From: Mycobacterium sp. Marseille-P9652
GTDB lineage: Bacteria; Actinomycetota; Actinomycetes; Mycobacteriales; Mycobacteriaceae
Assembly (NCBI RefSeq): GCF_902652685.1
Contig: NZ_CACRUY010000032.1
Location: forward strand, 1 to 61,990
Direction: 5' to 3'
DNA: 61,990 bases
Under the pieces are notes generated by a model, which was given only the letters and a program-made list of their open reading frames with translations, did not search any database and was not told the DNA's origin. Every line of letters begins with the position of its first letter. Positions within the stretch are counted from its first letter, which is position 1. Below are positions 35,089 through 60,428 of this stretch, piece by piece. The position numbers were made by a program, and so were the translations under genes.

Positions 35089-38049
35089 TCATTCAGCGTC
35101 ATCGTCCGTTTTGAGCGCCAACGCGATCAGCGCGTCGGGGCTCATCGAGTCGATGACCTCGTCGCTGACCGTCTCGGTCGACGCGCGGCCGGCGAGGTGG
35201 TCGGCCACCGCCGCCGGCGTCGGATAGTCGAACACCAGCGTCCGGGGCAAGGCAATACCGGTGTCGGAGCTCAGCCGGTTGCGCAGTTCCACCCCGCTCA
35301 GCGAGTCCAGCCCGAGATCCTCGAAAGCCCTTTCGGGATCGACGGTATGGCCCTCCGGGTGGCCCAGCACCGCCGCCACCTGCGCGCACACCAACTCGAC
35401 CAGCCGGCGGCGCCACTCGCTCGGCGGCAGCCCGCGCAGGCGCTCGGCCAGTCCGGGTTCGCTTTGCATCGCGGGGTCCGGCGCGGAGTCGAGCCAATAT
35501 CGTTGACGCGCAAAGGCGTAGGTCGGCAGCGTGATCCGGCGGCCCCGGTTGAGGATTGCGCCCCAGTCGATGTCCGCGCCGATGGCGAAGAGCCGGCCCG
35601 CGGCGGTCAGCAGGGAGTCGACCTCCGGCCGGTCCTTCGGCATCGTGACCACGGCGACCGATTGCTGGGATTGCAGGGCCTGGTCGATGGCCGCCACCAG
35701 GCCGCCGGAGGGACCGACCTCGACGAACACGTCGGCGCCGCCCGCCTCGGCCGCGCGCACCCCGTCGACGAACCGCACGGGCGCGCGCACGTGCTCCACC
35801 CAGTGCCGGGCGGACCCGTACCCCGGTCCGGCCTCGCGGCCGGAAACGTTGTCGATCAAACTGATTCGCGGCTCGGCAATGGACATCGTTTCGGCGACGG
35901 CCGCGAACTCATCGATCACGGGTTCCATCAACGGCGAGTGGAACGCGTGCGAGACGGCCAGCCGGTGGGTGCGCCTGCCCCGCCTCGCCAGCGCGTCCGC
36001 GACAGCGCCCACCAGCGCCTCGGCGCCCGAGATCACCACGGCGTTGGGGCTATTGACCGCCGCAATGCTGACGCCATCGGTCAGCAGCGCGGCCACCTCG
36101 GCCTCCTCGGCGGCCACGGCCACCATGGCGCCGCCCCCGGGCAATCGGGACATCAGCCGGCCTCGCGCCGCCACCAGCCGGGCCGCGTCGTCGAGCGACA
36201 GCACACCCGCGACGTGCGCCGCGGTGATCTCGCCGACGGAATGACCCAACACCACATCGGGAATCACGCCGAACTGCCGCAGCGTTTCGGCCAGCGCCAC
36301 CTCGAGGGCGAACAGCGCGGGCTGTGCGAATTCCGTGTTGTCCAGGGCGCTTTCGCTGCGCCACATCGCCTCGTCGATCGGCAGCCGCAGATGCCGGTTC
36401 AGCGCGCGGGCGGCCGCGTCGAACGCCGCCGCGAACACGGGAAACCGGCGATACAGCTGGGCGCCCATCCCGCGCCACTGCGCGCCCTGGCCGGGAAAGA
36501 CGAACGCGGTCTTGGTGATCGGGCGGACCCGGCCAACGACAGTGGCGGCGACGTCCGCGACGTCCGCGGTGTCCGCGCCCGCCTGCCCGGATGCCAAGGC
36601 GGTCAGGCCCGCGCGCAGCGCGTTCCGGTCGGCGCCCACCAGCACCGCCCGATGCTCGAACAGTGTTCGTGTCGTGGCCAGCGACCACGCCACGTCGCCG
36701 GCGTCGTCGGCGTCGTCGGCGTCGGCCAGGTGCCGCGCCAACCGCGCGGCCTGATCACCGAGCGCCCGATCGGACCGGCCGGTGAGCACCCAGGCCACCG
36801 GCCCCGAGTCTGGCGCGCCGCCAGTCGTTTCCGTCGCCGCCGGCGGCTCCTCGACGATCACGTGCGCGTTCGTTCCGCCCATGCCGAACGACGACACCCC
36901 GGCGCGCCGCGGGGTGTCGCCCGCGGGCCAGGGTGTCACCGCATCGTTCACGTCCAGCCCCAGCGACGGCAAGTCCAGCGCGGGGCGGGCGAAGTTGAGG
37001 CTGGCCGGCAGTTCGCCGTTCTCGAGGGCGAGGACGGTCTTGATCAGACCCGCGATTCCCGCCGCGCCTCCCGCGTGGCCGATGTTGGTCTTCACCGACC
37101 CGACGCGCACGCGAGGTCCGCCACGGCCGCCGAACACCTCGCCGAGCGCCAGCGCCTCCGCCCGGTCGCCGACCGGGGTCCCGGTGCCGTGGGCCTCGAC
37201 ATAGTCGATGTCGCCGACCCCCAGTCCGGCGGCGGACAGGGCGCGGCGGATGACGTCGGCTTGCGCGGAAGCCGAGGGCGTCGTCTGGCCGCCGGCGCTG
37301 TGGCCGGCGTTGCCGACGGCGCTGCCGCGGATGACCGCGCGGATGCGGTCGCCGTCTTCGAGGGCGGACCGCAGCGGCTTGAGCAGCACCAGCCCCCCGC
37401 CCTGGCTGCGCACGTAGCCGTCGGCGCGTTCGTCGAACGCATAGGTGTGGCCCGAGCGCGACGTCGCACCGAATTCGCTTTCCAGATCGGCTGTTTCGGC
37501 AGCCAGGTTCAGGTGCACGCCGCCGGCGACCGCCAGCGGAGCTTCGCCCGTGCGGAGACTGGCGCACGCCATGTGCACCGCGGCCAATGCCGAGGACTGC
37601 CCCGAATCGACGGCAACGCTGGGGCCGCGCAGCCCCAACGCGTACGAGATCTTGTTCGCGATCATCGACCGGCTGATGCCGGTGAACGAGTAATGGTCGA
37701 GGCTGTCGGCCGCACCGCGAAGCGTGAGCAGGGCGTAATCGTCGGTCATGGCCCCGAGGTAGACGGCAACGGGTTGTCCGCGTTGCGTTTCCGGGACGAC
37801 GAACGCGGCCTCGAAGAGTTCCCAGGCCAATTCGAGGGCCAGTCGCTGCCGGGGGTCCATCGCGCGGGCCTCGCGCGGCGACACGTTGAAGAACTCGGCG
37901 TCGAAATCGGCGGCGTCGGTGGGCAGCCGAGTCGCTTCCAGCCCCCCGCGGATCAGCCGCCAGAACTCGCTGGGTCCGGCGGAGGCCGGGAACCGGCACG
38001 CCAGCCCGATGATCGCCACGTCGTCCGGTCGTAGGCCATGCGGCGTCAA
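35089..38049 (-). CDS. pks9: type I PKS, KSQ-AT-ACP architecture (pks9)
   Basis: A 986-aa protein. The KS-like domain (about 10-425) keeps both catalytic His ([15 protein letters not shown]), but its nucleophile is Gln151 (VDSGQSSA, codon 37597-37599), the hallmark of decarboxylating KSQ loading domains. The AT (about 520-830) has GHSVGE and HAFH, predicting malonyl-CoA. An ACP follows (DLGLDSL, near 916). No KR, DH, ER or thioesterase is present. The start is TTG (38049), overlapping the pks8 stop as TTGA; GTG 38019 is an alternative. The C-terminus [11 protein letters not shown] may be a docking helix. Confidence 0.93.
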   Translation of the reverse strand: MTPHGLRPDDVAIIGLACRFPASAGPSEFWRLIRGGLEATRLPTDAADFDAEFFNVSPREARAMDPRQRLALELAWELFEAAFVVPETQRGQPVAVYLGAMTDDYALLTLRGAADSLDHYSFTGISRSMIANKISYALGLRGPSVAVDSGQSSALAAVHMACASLRTGEAPLAVAGGVHLNLAAETADLESEFGATSRSGHTYAFDERADGYVRSQGGGLVLLKPLRSALEDGDRIRAVIRGSAVGNAGHSAGGQTTPSASAQADVIRRALSAAGLGVGDIDYVEAHGTGTPVGDRAEALALGEVFGGRGGPRVRVGSVKTNIGHAGGAAGIAGLIKTVLALENGELPASLNFARPALDLPSLGLDVNDAVTPWPAGDTPRRAGVSSFGMGGTNAHVIVEEPPAATETTGGAPDSGPVAWVLTGRSDRALGDQAARLARHLADADDADDAGDVAWSLATTRTLFEHRAVLVGADRNALRAGLTALASGQAGADTADVADVAATVVGRVRPITKTAFVFPGQGAQWRGMGAQLYRRFPVFAAAFDAAARALNRHLRLPIDEAMWRSESALDNTEFAQPALFALEVALAETLRQFGVIPDVVLGHSVGEITAAHVAGVLSLDDAARLVAARGRLMSRLPGGGAMVAVAAEEAEVAALLTDGVSIAAVNSPNAVVISGAEALVGAVADALARRGRRTHRLAVSHAFHSPLMEPVIDEFAAVAETMSIAEPRISLIDNVSGREAGPGYGSARHWVEHVRAPVRFVDGVRAAEAGGADVFVEVGPSGGLVAAIDQALQSQQSVAVVTMPKDRPEVDSLLTAAGRLFAIGADIDWGAILNRGRRITLPTYAFARQRYWLDSAPDPAMQSEPGLAERLRGLPPSEWRRRLVELVCAQVAAVLGHPEGHTVDPERAFEDLGLDSLSGVELRNRLSSDTGIALPRTLVFDYPTPAAVADHLAGRASTETVSDEVIDSMSPDALIALALKTDDDAE

Positions 38050-41000
38050 GGCCCGACTTCTTCATCGAGAAGGGCGAACAGCTGGCTCTCGGTGGCGGTG
38101 GCGAGGTCGTCGTAATCCTCGGGCGGCGCGTCCTCGATCGGGGGCATCAGGGCGGTGAGCAAAGCCCGGATGCGGGCGGTCATGCGGGTCCTGTCGTTCG
38201 CGTCCCAGCCGGGTTGGTCGATCAGCGTTTGCAGTTCGCGGGCGATGTCGTCGAAGCGGGCGGTGCGGTCGGGCGCGGGCGCGACGGGCGCGGCGGCGAG
38301 CTGGGAGTCGATGTGCCCGGCCAGCGCGGCGGGGGTCGGGTGATCGAAGATCGCCGTCGGCGAAAGGGTAAGGCCCGTCGCGGCTTTGAGGCGGTTGCGC
38401 AGCTCGACCGCAGTCAGCGAGTCGAATCCCAGATCCGCGAAAGGCTGCTCGGCGTCGATGTCACCGTGGCCCAGGACCGTGGCCGCGTTGCCGCACACCA
38501 CATCGACGAGTTCGCGGCGCCGCTCGTCCGGGGTGAGCCCCTGCAAGCGCGCGAGCAGACCCGACGTCGACGCCGCGGTGGCATTGTCGGCGATGACCCG
38601 CCGCACCCGCCGGGCGGCCACGTCCCGCAGTATCGGCGGCAGTTCGTCGCCGTCGCCCAGCGCCCTGGTGTCCAGCCGGGCCGCCACCAGCACGGGCTGA
38701 TCGGCCGCCATCGCGTCGTCGAGCAGTGCCAGCGCGCGCGCGGTGGCCAGGGGGGCGAGCCCGACGCGCGACATGCGGGCGCGGTCCCTCTCGTCGAGGT
38801 GGCGCGTCATGGCGCTGGCCTCCTCCCACAGACCCCAGGCCACCGACAAGCCGGGCAGGCCCCGGGCCCGCCGATGGGCGGCGAGAGCGTCGAGGAAGCT
38901 GTTGGCCGCCGCGTAATTGCCCTGCCCCGGCGCGCCGACGATGCCGGCCATCGACGAAAACATCACGAACGCCGACAGATTCGCCGACCGGGTCGCCTCG
39001 TGCAGATTCCATGCCCCGTCGGCCTTCGCGCGCAGGACCGCGTCCACCCGGCCGGGCGTCAACGACGCGATCAGCCCGTCGTCGATCACGCCGGCGGCGT
39101 GGAAAACGCCGCGCAGCGGATACCGCTCGGGCACCCGCGCCAGCAGCGCGGACACCGCGTCAGGGTCGCCGACATCGCAGGCGACCGCGGTTACCAGCGC
39201 GCCGGATGCCCGAAGCTCGGCGACGAGGTCCGCGGCGCCTTCCTCGCCGGTGCGGCTCACGAGCATCACGTGGGGCACGCGGTGCCGCGCGACCAGGTGA
39301 CGGGCCAGCGCGGAACCGGCCATGCCGGTTCCGCCCGTAATCAACGACGTTCCCCCGGCCAGCCCGCCGGGTCCGTCGGGCAGGGTCAGCACCACCTTGC
39401 CGATGTGACGGGCCTGGCTCACGAACCGGTAGGCCTCCGCGGCGCGGCGCACGTCGAAAGCCTTGACGGGCAGCGGTTTCAGCACGCCCGAGGCGAACAG
39501 CCCCATCAGTTCCGCCAGCATGCCGGCGAGGCGATCCGGGCCGGCCTCCATGAGGTCGAACGCCCGGTAGCGCACACCCGGATGCTCCTGCGCGACCAGT
39601 TCCGGGTCGCGCAGGTCGGTCTTGCCCATCTCGATGAAGCGCCCGCCCCGGGTCAACAACCGCAACGACGCATCGGTGAACTCCCCGGCCAACGAGTTGA
39701 GCACCACATCGACCCCGGCCCCGCCGGTGACCGCCAGAAACTGCCGCTCGAAATCCAGCGTCCGCGAGTCGGCGAGGTGATCGTCGTCAAACCCCATCGC
39801 GCGCAACGTGTCCCACTTGCCGCGGCTTGCCGTGGCGAACACCTCCGCGCCCCAATGCCGCAGCAACTGCACCGCCGCCATACCCACGCCGCCCGCGGCC
39901 GCGTGCACCAGCACCCGCTCACCGGCGCGCACCCCCGCCAAATCCGACAGCCCGTACAGCGCGGTCAGGAAGACGACGGGAACACCCGCCGCCTCCGTCG
40001 GCGACCAGTCGCGCGGCACGCGTACCACGAGGCGCTGGTCGACCACCGCCTCGGACCCGGCCAGGCCGAGGATGCCCATCACCGCGTCACCGACGGACAG
40101 GCCGGTCACGCCCGGTCCGACCTCGGTGACGAGCCCGGCGCCTTCCGCGCCCAAATCGGCGGCCCCGGGGTACATGCCCAGCGCCACCAACACATCGCGG
40201 AAGTTCACGCCGACCGCCGACACCGCGACCCGCACCTGACCGGCACCCACCTCGGCGCTCGGGCACGGCTGGACCACCAGATCCTCCAGGGTGCCCTCGC
40301 TGCCCGCGGTCAGCCGCCACACCGACCCCGGTTCGGGCAACGCCAGTGGCGGCGGCTCGCTCAACGGCCGCAACCGGTTTCGGTAGGCGACGCCCTCACG
40401 CACCACCAATTGCGGCTCACCGCAGGCACTCACCGCGCCGGCATCGAGCGACCCGTCGGAATCGATCAATGTCAGCCGACCCGGATGCTCGGCCTGCGCG
40501 GAGCGCACCAAACCCCAGACCGCGGCACCGGCCAGATCGGTGACGTCTTCGCCGGCCAAACCCACCGCCCCGCGGGTGAGCACCACCAGCGGTTCGGTGG
40601 CGCCGCCGTCCAGCCGGGACTGCACGGTGGCCAAGGCCTCGTGCACCGCGGCGGCGACGCCGACCTCCCGGGGTGACTCCCACACCGCCGGCGCGTCGCG
40701 ACTCCCGTTGTCGGGCAACGTGACCGGAGCCCAGGCAACTTCGAACAGGCCGCCGGCGCCGGAAGGACCCACGGCCGCCGCCAGCTGCTCGACCGACACG
40801 GGGCGCGTCACCAGCTCACGCACCGACAGCACCGGTAATCCCGCCGCATCGGTGATCTCGACCGACACCGCGCCCGCACCGGCCGGCGCCAGCCGCACCC
40901 GGACCCTCGACGCCCCGGCCGCGTGCAGGCACACGCCCTGCCAGGAGAACGGGAGAACCGCCGGAGCCTGCGCGTCGGCCACCCCGAGCGCGTGCAGTGC

Positions 41001-44000
41001 CGCATCCAGGACCACCGGATGGATGCCGAAACCGCCGGGCGTCACACCGGCGTCCTGCGACACCTCGACCTCGGCGAAGACGTCGCTCCCCCGGTTCCAT
41101 ACGGCCCGCAAACCCCGGAAAGCCGGGCCATACCCGTAACCGCGGTCCGCGAGCCCGTCATAGGCGCCGGTCACGTCGACCGCCACGGCGCCGGCGGGCG
41201 GCCACACCGACAGGTCGGCGCCGGGCTGCTCCGGCCCGGGACGCAGCTCGCCCTCGGCGTGCTGGAGCCACGAATCCGCCTCGGCTGAGCGCGAATACAC
41301 GTGCACCGCACGGGCCCCACCGTCGCCGGCGTCACCCACGACGACCTGAACCGAAACCCCGCCGGCGGCCGGCAGGATCAGCGGGGCCGACAGGGTCAGT
41401 TCCTCGATGACCCGGCAGCCGACCTCGTCGGCCGCCCGGAGCACCAGCTCCACGAATCCGGCGCCCGGAAACAGCACCGTCCCGGCGACGGCGTGATCGG
41501 CCAGCCACGGCTGGGTGACCGTCGACAACCGGCCCGTCAGCACCACGCCGCCCGAATCGGGCCGCTCCACCACCGCGCCCAGCAGGCCATGGTCGGCGCC
41601 CACCAGGCCGACGCCGCTCACGTCCCGAAGCCCCACCGCCTCGGCGGGCAGCCAGAACCGGCGTCGCTGAAAGGCGTACGTCGGCAGGTCCACGCGGCGG
41701 GCATCCAGCCCGTCGAACGTCGCCGCCCAATTCACGTCGACGCCGGCGGCGAACACCCGCCCCGCCGCGGCCAGGACCGATGCGACCTCCGGGCGCCCCT
41801 TCGCCAGGGTGACCACCGGCTCCGCCCGTTCGCCGGTCAGCGACTGATCCATCGCGGCCGTCAATGCCGCGCCCGGACCGACCTCGACGAACCGCCCGGC
41901 CCCCAGCGACTCGGCCACTCGGACACCGTCGAGGAACCGCACAGCGCGACGCACATGCTCGACCCAGTAGTCGGCCGACCCGTACCCGGGCTCGGCAACC
42001 CGGCCGGAGACGTTGGAGATCAATGAGATTCGCGGCTCGTTGGCCGCGATGCCGGCCACCACAGCCGAGAACTCGTCGATCATCGGCTCCATCAGCGGTG
42101 AATGGAAGGCGTGGGAAACCGACAGGCGGTGCACCCGCCGCCCGGACGCCACCAGCCGGTCCACCACCTCACCGACCGCGGCCCGATCCCCGGACAGCAC
42201 TGTGGCGTTGGGGCCGTTGACCGCCGCGATCGCCACCCCGTCGGTGAGCAGCGGGATCGCCTCCGACTCGCTGGCGGCCACGGCGACCATCACGCCACCG
42301 TCGGGCAGCTGCGCCATCAAGCGGCCCCGGGCGGCGACGAGGGACGCCGCGTCGGCCAGTGACAGCACGCCCGCCACATGCGCCGCCGCAATCTCCCCGA
42401 CCGAATGGCCCATCACGACGTCGGGCACCACACCCCACGATTGCCACAGCGCGGCCAGCGCGACCTCCACGGCGAACAACGCCGGCTGGGCGAATTCGGT
42501 GCTCTGCAGCAGTTCCTCGTCAGTGCCCCACATCACCTTGCGCAGCGGCAACGTCAGGTGGGCGTCCACCGCCTCGGCGGCCTCGTCGAGGGCCTGGGCG
42601 AATACCGGAAAGCGTTGGTAGAGTTCGGCTCCCATGCCGAGGGCCTGGGACCCCTGCCCGGGAAACGCGAACACCGTCTTCTCGGCCGACCGGCGCCCGA
42701 CCGTGCCGGCGCCGGTCTCGCCGGACGACAACGCCGCCAGTCCGGTCGTCAGCTCGTCACGGTCGGCCGGCACGAGCACCGCACGGTAGTCGAACACCGA
42801 CCGGGTGGTCGCCAGCGACCACGCGACGCCGACCGCGTCCGCGTCGGGGTGCGCCTCGAGGTGCGCCAGCAACCGCCGCGCCTGCCCGGACAAGGCCTCG
42901 GCGGACCGGGCCGACAGCACCCACGGAACCACCGGTGGTCCGTCATCACGTTGCGGCGCAACGTCTTCCGCTTCGGCGGGGGCCTCCTCCACGATGACGT
43001 GCGCGTTGGTCCCGCTGATGCCGAACGACGACACGCCCGCGCGCCTCGGCCCGCCGTCCGCCGGCCAGGGCCGCGACTCGGTCAGCAACGACACCGCGCC
43101 GGCGTCCCAATTCACGTGCGGCGTGGGCGCATCCACGTGCAGGGTCTTCGGCATCACGCCGTGGCTGATCGCCTGCACCATCTTGATGACACCGGCCACG
43201 CCCGCCCCGGCCGACGTGTGGCCGATGTTCGACTTGATCGAACCCAGCCACAGCGGGCGTTCCGGTGGCCGGTTCTGCCCGTACGTCGCGAGCAGGGCCT
43301 GGGCCTCGATCGGATCGCCCAGGGTCGTTCCGGTCCCGTGACCCTCGACCACGTCGACGTCGGCCGCGGTCAGCCCGGCGCTGGCCAACGCGGCGCGGAT
43401 CACCCGTTGCTGGGACGGCCCGTTGGGCGCCGTCAATCCGTTGGAGGCGCCGTCCTGGTTCACCGCGGACCCGCGCAGCACCGCCAGCACGGGATGCCCC
43501 AGTCGCCGGGCGTCGGCAAGCCGCTCGAGCACCAGCACGCCGGCGCCTTCCGACCACGAGGTGCCGTCCGCCGCAGCGGCATACACCTTGCACCGGCCGT
43601 CGGCCGCCAGCGCCCGCTGCCGGCTGAACTCGACGAACGCCGCGGGGGTGGCCATGACCGTCACGCCGCCGGCCAGGGCGAGGTCGGTCTCCCCGGAGCG
43701 CAGCGACTGCGCCGCCAGGTGCATCGCCACCAGCGACGAGGAGCAGGCCGTGTCCACCGACACGGCGGGGCCTTCCAGCCCCAGCACGTAGGACACCCGG
43801 CCCGACGCCACGCTGAGCGTCGACCCGGTGAGCCCGTACCCCTCGAGTTCGCCCTTGACCTCGCCGCCGTAGCCGGCGTGGATGACGCCGGCGAACACGC
43901 CCGTCGCGGAGCCACGCAAGCTCAGCGGGTCGATCCCCGCCCGCTCCAAGGCTTCCCACGAGATTTCCAGCATCACCCGCTGCTGCGGGTCCATGGCGAG

Positions 44001-44351
44001 CGCCTCGCTGGGCCCGATGCCGAAGAAGCCGGCGTCGAAGTCGGCCGCGTCGGCCAGGAAGCTGCCCCGGCGGGTGTACGTCTTGCCCGCGGCGTCGGGG
44101 TCCGGGTCGTACAGCGCGTCGATGTCCCAGCCGCGGTCGGCCGGAAAGTCCGACACCGCGTCGCGGCCCTCGGCCACCAGCTCCCACAGCTTCTCCGGCG
44201 AATCCACCCCGCCCGCATAGCGGCAGGCCATGCCGACCACCGCGACCGGTTCGGACAGCTTGCCTTCCAGTTCCGACACCCGTCGCCGCGCGCGCCGCAA
44301 ATCCGCGGTGAGGCGCTTGAGGTAGTCGACGTGCTTCTCGGTTCCTGCCAT
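38046..44351 (-). CDS. pks8: type I PKS, fully reducing module KS-AT-DH-ER-KR-ACP (undivided pks8-pks17)
   Basis: A 2101-aa modular synthase. An N-terminal coiled docking segment (1-33) precedes KS (34-455, Cys203 in VDTACSSS). AT (about 535-850) has GHSVGE and HAFH, so malonyl-CoA. DH (about 920-1185) has [13 protein letters not shown] (about 1350-1660) GVNFRDV and [12 protein letters not shown] (about 1670-1850) GGTGMAGSA and GNYAAAN, and [11 protein letters not shown] near 1974. All active sites look intact, so it should add a saturated two-carbon unit. M. tuberculosis has this gene split into pks8 and pks17. It begins one base after the pks7 stop. Confidence 0.95.
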   Translation of the reverse strand: MAGTEKHVDYLKRLTADLRRARRRVSELEGKLSEPVAVVGMACRYAGGVDSPEKLWELVAEGRDAVSDFPADRGWDIDALYDPDPDAAGKTYTRRGSFLADAADFDAGFFGIGPSEALAMDPQQRVMLEISWEALERAGIDPLSLRGSATGVFAGVIHAGYGGEVKGELEGYGLTGSTLSVASGRVSYVLGLEGPAVSVDTACSSSLVAMHLAAQSLRSGETDLALAGGVTVMATPAAFVEFSRQRALAADGRCKVYAAAADGTSWSEGAGVLVLERLADARRLGHPVLAVLRGSAVNQDGASNGLTAPNGPSQQRVIRAALASAGLTAADVDVVEGHGTGTTLGDPIEAQALLATYGQNRPPERPLWLGSIKSNIGHTSAGAGVAGVIKMVQAISHGVMPKTLHVDAPTPHVNWDAGAVSLLTESRPWPADGGPRRAGVSSFGISGTNAHVIVEEAPAEAEDVAPQRDDGPPVVPWVLSARSAEALSGQARRLLAHLEAHPDADAVGVAWSLATTRSVFDYRAVLVPADRDELTTGLAALSSGETGAGTVGRRSAEKTVFAFPGQGSQALGMGAELYQRFPVFAQALDEAAEAVDAHLTLPLRKVMWGTDEELLQSTEFAQPALFAVEVALAALWQSWGVVPDVVMGHSVGEIAAAHVAGVLSLADAASLVAARGRLMAQLPDGGVMVAVAASESEAIPLLTDGVAIAAVNGPNATVLSGDRAAVGEVVDRLVASGRRVHRLSVSHAFHSPLMEPMIDEFSAVVAGIAANEPRISLISNVSGRVAEPGYGSADYWVEHVRRAVRFLDGVRVAESLGAGRFVEVGPGAALTAAMDQSLTGERAEPVVTLAKGRPEVASVLAAAGRVFAAGVDVNWAATFDGLDARRVDLPTYAFQRRRFWLPAEAVGLRDVSGVGLVGADHGLLGAVVERPDSGGVVLTGRLSTVTQPWLADHAVAGTVLFPGAGFVELVLRAADEVGCRVIEELTLSAPLILPAAGGVSVQVVVGDAGDGGARAVHVYSRSAEADSWLQHAEGELRPGPEQPGADLSVWPPAGAVAVDVTGAYDGLADRGYGYGPAFRGLRAVWNRGSDVFAEVEVSQDAGVTPGGFGIHPVVLDAALHALGVADAQAPAVLPFSWQGVCLHAAGASRVRVRLAPAGAGAVSVEITDAAGLPVLSVRELVTRPVSVEQLAAAVGPSGAGGLFEVAWAPVTLPDNGSRDAPAVWESPREVGVAAAVHEALATVQSRLDGGATEPLVVLTRGAVGLAGEDVTDLAGAAVWGLVRSAQAEHPGRLTLIDSDGSLDAGAVSACGEPQLVVREGVAYRNRLRPLSEPPPLALPEPGSVWRLTAGSEGTLEDLVVQPCPSAEVGAGQVRVAVSAVGVNFRDVLVALGMYPGAADLGAEGAGLVTEVGPGVTGLSVGDAVMGILGLAGSEAVVDQRLVVRVPRDWSPTEAAGVPVVFLTALYGLSDLAGVRAGERVLVHAAAGGVGMAAVQLLRHWGAEVFATASRGKWDTLRAMGFDDDHLADSRTLDFERQFLAVTGGAGVDVVLNSLAGEFTDASLRLLTRGGRFIEMGKTDLRDPELVAQEHPGVRYRAFDLMEAGPDRLAGMLAELMGLFASGVLKPLPVKAFDVRRAAEAYRFVSQARHIGKVVLTLPDGPGGLAGGTSLITGGTGMAGSALARHLVARHRVPHVMLVSRTGEEGAADLVAELRASGALVTAVACDVGDPDAVSALLARVPERYPLRGVFHAAGVIDDGLIASLTPGRVDAVLRAKADGAWNLHEATRSANLSAFVMFSSMAGIVGAPGQGNYAAANSFLDALAAHRRARGLPGLSVAWGLWEEASAMTRHLDERDRARMSRVGLAPLATARALALLDDAMAADQPVLVAARLDTRALGDGDELPPILRDVAARRVRRVIADNATAASTSGLLARLQGLTPDERRRELVDVVCGNAATVLGHGDIDAEQPFADLGFDSLTAVELRNRLKAATGLTLSPTAIFDHPTPAALAGHIDSQLAAAPVAPAPDRTARFDDIARELQTLIDQPGWDANDRTRMTARIRALLTALMPPIEDAPPEDYDDLATATESQLFALLDEEVGP

Positions 44352-44352
44352 G

Positions 44353-50730
<6,378 letters not shown>

Positions 50731-50761
50731 CGGGGTGCGACGTGGTGTTCATACCCGCGCA

Positions 50762-51823
50762 TCAGTGCCAGCGCAGCAACACGAGTTCGGAACAGAAGCC
50801 GGGGCCCATCGCGATCATCAGCCCGGGGCTGTCGGCGGGCGGCGATTTGGCGAGGGTGTCGCGCAACACGTGCAGCACCGACGCGGACGACAGGTTGCCG
50901 ATCTGGCCCAGGGAGCGCCATGTCAGCTCGAGGGCCTGCGGCGAGAGGTCGAGGCTGGCGTTGATCGCCTCGATCACCTTGGGGCCGCCGGGATGGCTGA
51001 CCCAGGCGCCGATGTCGGTGGTCGTCAGGCCGTGCGCGCCCAAGAAGCCCGTGACGTCGTCGTAGAGGTACTGCTCCACCACGGCGGCGACGTCCTTGGA
51101 CAGCACGAGCTCGAACCCCGCCGAGCCGACGTCGTAGCCCATCGTGCGCAGCGAGTCCGGGTAGAGGTGGCTGCGCGAGTCGAGGATGGTGGGCCCCTGG
51201 GCGCCGAGCTGCTCGGCGCGGCGCTCACCGACGGCCACCACGGCCCCGGCCCCGTCGGCGAACAGGGCGCTGCCGACAAGGCCGGCCACCGACGGCTTGT
51301 AGCCGGGGTACGTCAGGGAACACAGTTCGACCGATACGAGGGCCGCGACCGCGTCCGGCGCCCCCCGCAGGTAGTCGTGCAGGCGCGCCACGCCGGCGGC
51401 CCCGGCCACGCAGCCCAGGCCGAACAGGGGCATCCGGCGCACGTCGTCGCGCAGCCCCAGGCGCCCGGCGATCCGGGCGTCCAGCGACGGAACCGCCAGG
51501 CCGGTGACCGTGGTGGTGATCAGCACATCGAGGTCCTGAGGCCGCAGCCCGGCCTCCTCGAGCGCTCCGGACAGGGCTTCGCAGCCCAGGTCAACGGCGT
51601 TTTCGATGAACGCCCGATTTGCCACCCCGAAGTCGGTGAGGGTGGGATACCGCTCCAGCGGGAGCACGAGGTGACGGCTGTTGACCTTGGCGCTGGCATG
51701 CAGCTGGCGAACGATGTCTTCGTATCCGTCGAAGCCGGGGATGCTGAGGAAGAAGTCGGTCAGTTCGCGCTGAGAGTAGCGGTATGGCGGCAACGCGCCG
51801 AATACTCCCGCGATGACGCTCAT
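50762..51823 (-). CDS. pks10: type III polyketide synthase with intact triad (pks10 position)
   Basis: A 353-aa chalcone-synthase-like enzyme. Cys138 ([10 protein letters not shown]), His (SHPGGP) and Asn (GQIGNLSS) form the complete triad. It condenses an acyl starter with malonyl units, typically giving pyrones or resorcinols; substrates here are unknown. ATG 51823 is chosen because AGGTGG lies 5 nt upstream and it matches the 353-aa length of the paralogue; a GTG at 51832 would add three residues. It is first in the polyketide operon, 100 bp after argH and 31 bp before pks7. Confidence 0.95.
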   Translation of the reverse strand: MSVIAGVFGALPPYRYSQRELTDFFLSIPGFDGYEDIVRQLHASAKVNSRHLVLPLERYPTLTDFGVANRAFIENAVDLGCEALSGALEEAGLRPQDLDVLITTTVTGLAVPSLDARIAGRLGLRDDVRRMPLFGLGCVAGAAGVARLHDYLRGAPDAVAALVSVELCSLTYPGYKPSVAGLVGSALFADGAGAVVAVGERRAEQLGAQGPTILDSRSHLYPDSLRTMGYDVGSAGFELVLSKDVAAVVEQYLYDDVTGFLGAHGLTTTDIGAWVSHPGGPKVIEAINASLDLSPQALELTWRSLGQIGNLSSASVLHVLRDTLAKSPPADSPGLMIAMGPGFCSELVLLRWH

Positions 51824-51883
51824 CGGGTCCACCTTTTGGTCACGAAGATCCAGATGGAGGGGTTCACCTGGATGCTTGGTGGA

Positions 51884-51889
51884 AGTTTA
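51884..51889 (-). promoter_or_regulatory. candidate -10 box upstream of pks10
   Basis: TAAACT on the minus strand, 60 bp before ATG 51823. No clear -35 box is seen. TAAACTTC and the following ACxA pattern also occur at the pks11 promoter (35000-35012), suggesting a shared element. Confidence 0.35.
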
Positions 51890-51923
51890 GTCTGCCCGGG
51901 AGGGGTGGGGATGGAGACCAAGG

Positions 51924-54615
<2,692 letters not shown>

Positions 54616-54631
54616 GAACCAATCTCCTTAA

Positions 54632-57226
<2,595 letters not shown>

Positions 57227-57230
<4 letters not shown>

Positions 57231-58110
57231 CCGCTCACCACCTTCGTGCCGGTGCCGGCGTTGGTGAAAAGCTCCACCAGCACACAGTGTTTGACCCGTC
57301 CGTCGATGACGTGCGCGCTGGGCACCCCACCGGTTACCGCCCGCAGGCAGGCCTCCACCTTCGGGATCATGCCCGCCTCCAGCGTCGGCAGCAGTTGCGA
57401 CAGTGTGGCGGTGTCGATCTCGCTGACCAGCGAGTCACGGCTCGGCCAATTCGTGTACAGGCCTTCGACGTCGGTGAGCATCAGAAGTTTCTCGGCGTGC
57501 AGGGCCTCGGCCAGCGCCGCGGCGGCGGTGTCGGCGTTGATGTTGTGCACCACACCCTCGGGGTCAGGCGCGAGCGTCGAGACGACCGGAATGCGCCGCG
57601 CCGCAATGAGGTCGAGGACGGCAGCGGTGTTCACATGCTCGACGTCCCCCACCAGCCCGATGTCGGTCGCGACTCCGTCGACGGTGACACTGCGTCGCAC
57701 CGCGGTGAACAATTGCGCGTCCTCGCCCGTGATGCCGACCGCGTACGGCCCGTGCGCGTTGATGAGATTCACCAGTTCGCGGCCCACCTGCCCGAACAGC
57801 ACCATCCGCGCCACGTCGAGCACTTCCGGTGTGGTGACACGGAATCCGCCCTTGAAGTCGCCGTGGATACCCAGGCGGCGCAGCATCGCGCTGATCTGCG
57901 GTCCGCCGCCGTGCACGACGACCGGGTGCACGCCGCAGTTGCGCAGGAACGCCATGTCGGCGGCGAAGGCCTCGCGCAGCGTGTCATCGGTCATGGCGTT
58001 GCCGCCGTATTTGACGACCACGATCTTGCCGTGCAGCTGCTTGAGCCACGGCAGGGCCTCGGCGAGCACCTGCGCCTTGACCTGGGTCGGCAGGCTGTCC
58101 GTGTCGATGG

Positions 58111-58114
<4 letters not shown>
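57227..58114 (-). CDS. argB: acetylglutamate kinase
   Basis: A 295-aa amino-acid kinase phosphorylating N-acetylglutamate. [10 protein letters not shown] (32-41) holds the phosphate-binding Lys35, and HGGGPQ (68-73) binds substrate. The C-terminal [12 protein letters not shown] is typical. It is likely feedback-inhibited by arginine, because the N-terminal helix of arginine-sensitive forms is present. ATG 58114 overlaps the argJ stop by 4 nt. Confidence 0.96.
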
Positions 58115-60402
<2,288 letters not shown>

Positions 60403-60428
60403 TCCATTCTCCGGTGGTGCCGCTGGCC

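Noticed and set aside
36540-36725. Short GACGTC- and GTCGTCGGC-type repeats inside pks9
   Set aside because: They encode an Ala/Asp-rich linker between the KS and AT regions; low-complexity linkers are normal there.
35089-38049. Long open frames antisense to the PKS, recN and Rv1683-like genes
   Set aside because: They follow from high GC at third positions; their translations are Arg/Gly/His-rich without domain motifs, whereas the sense frames have full catalytic signatures.
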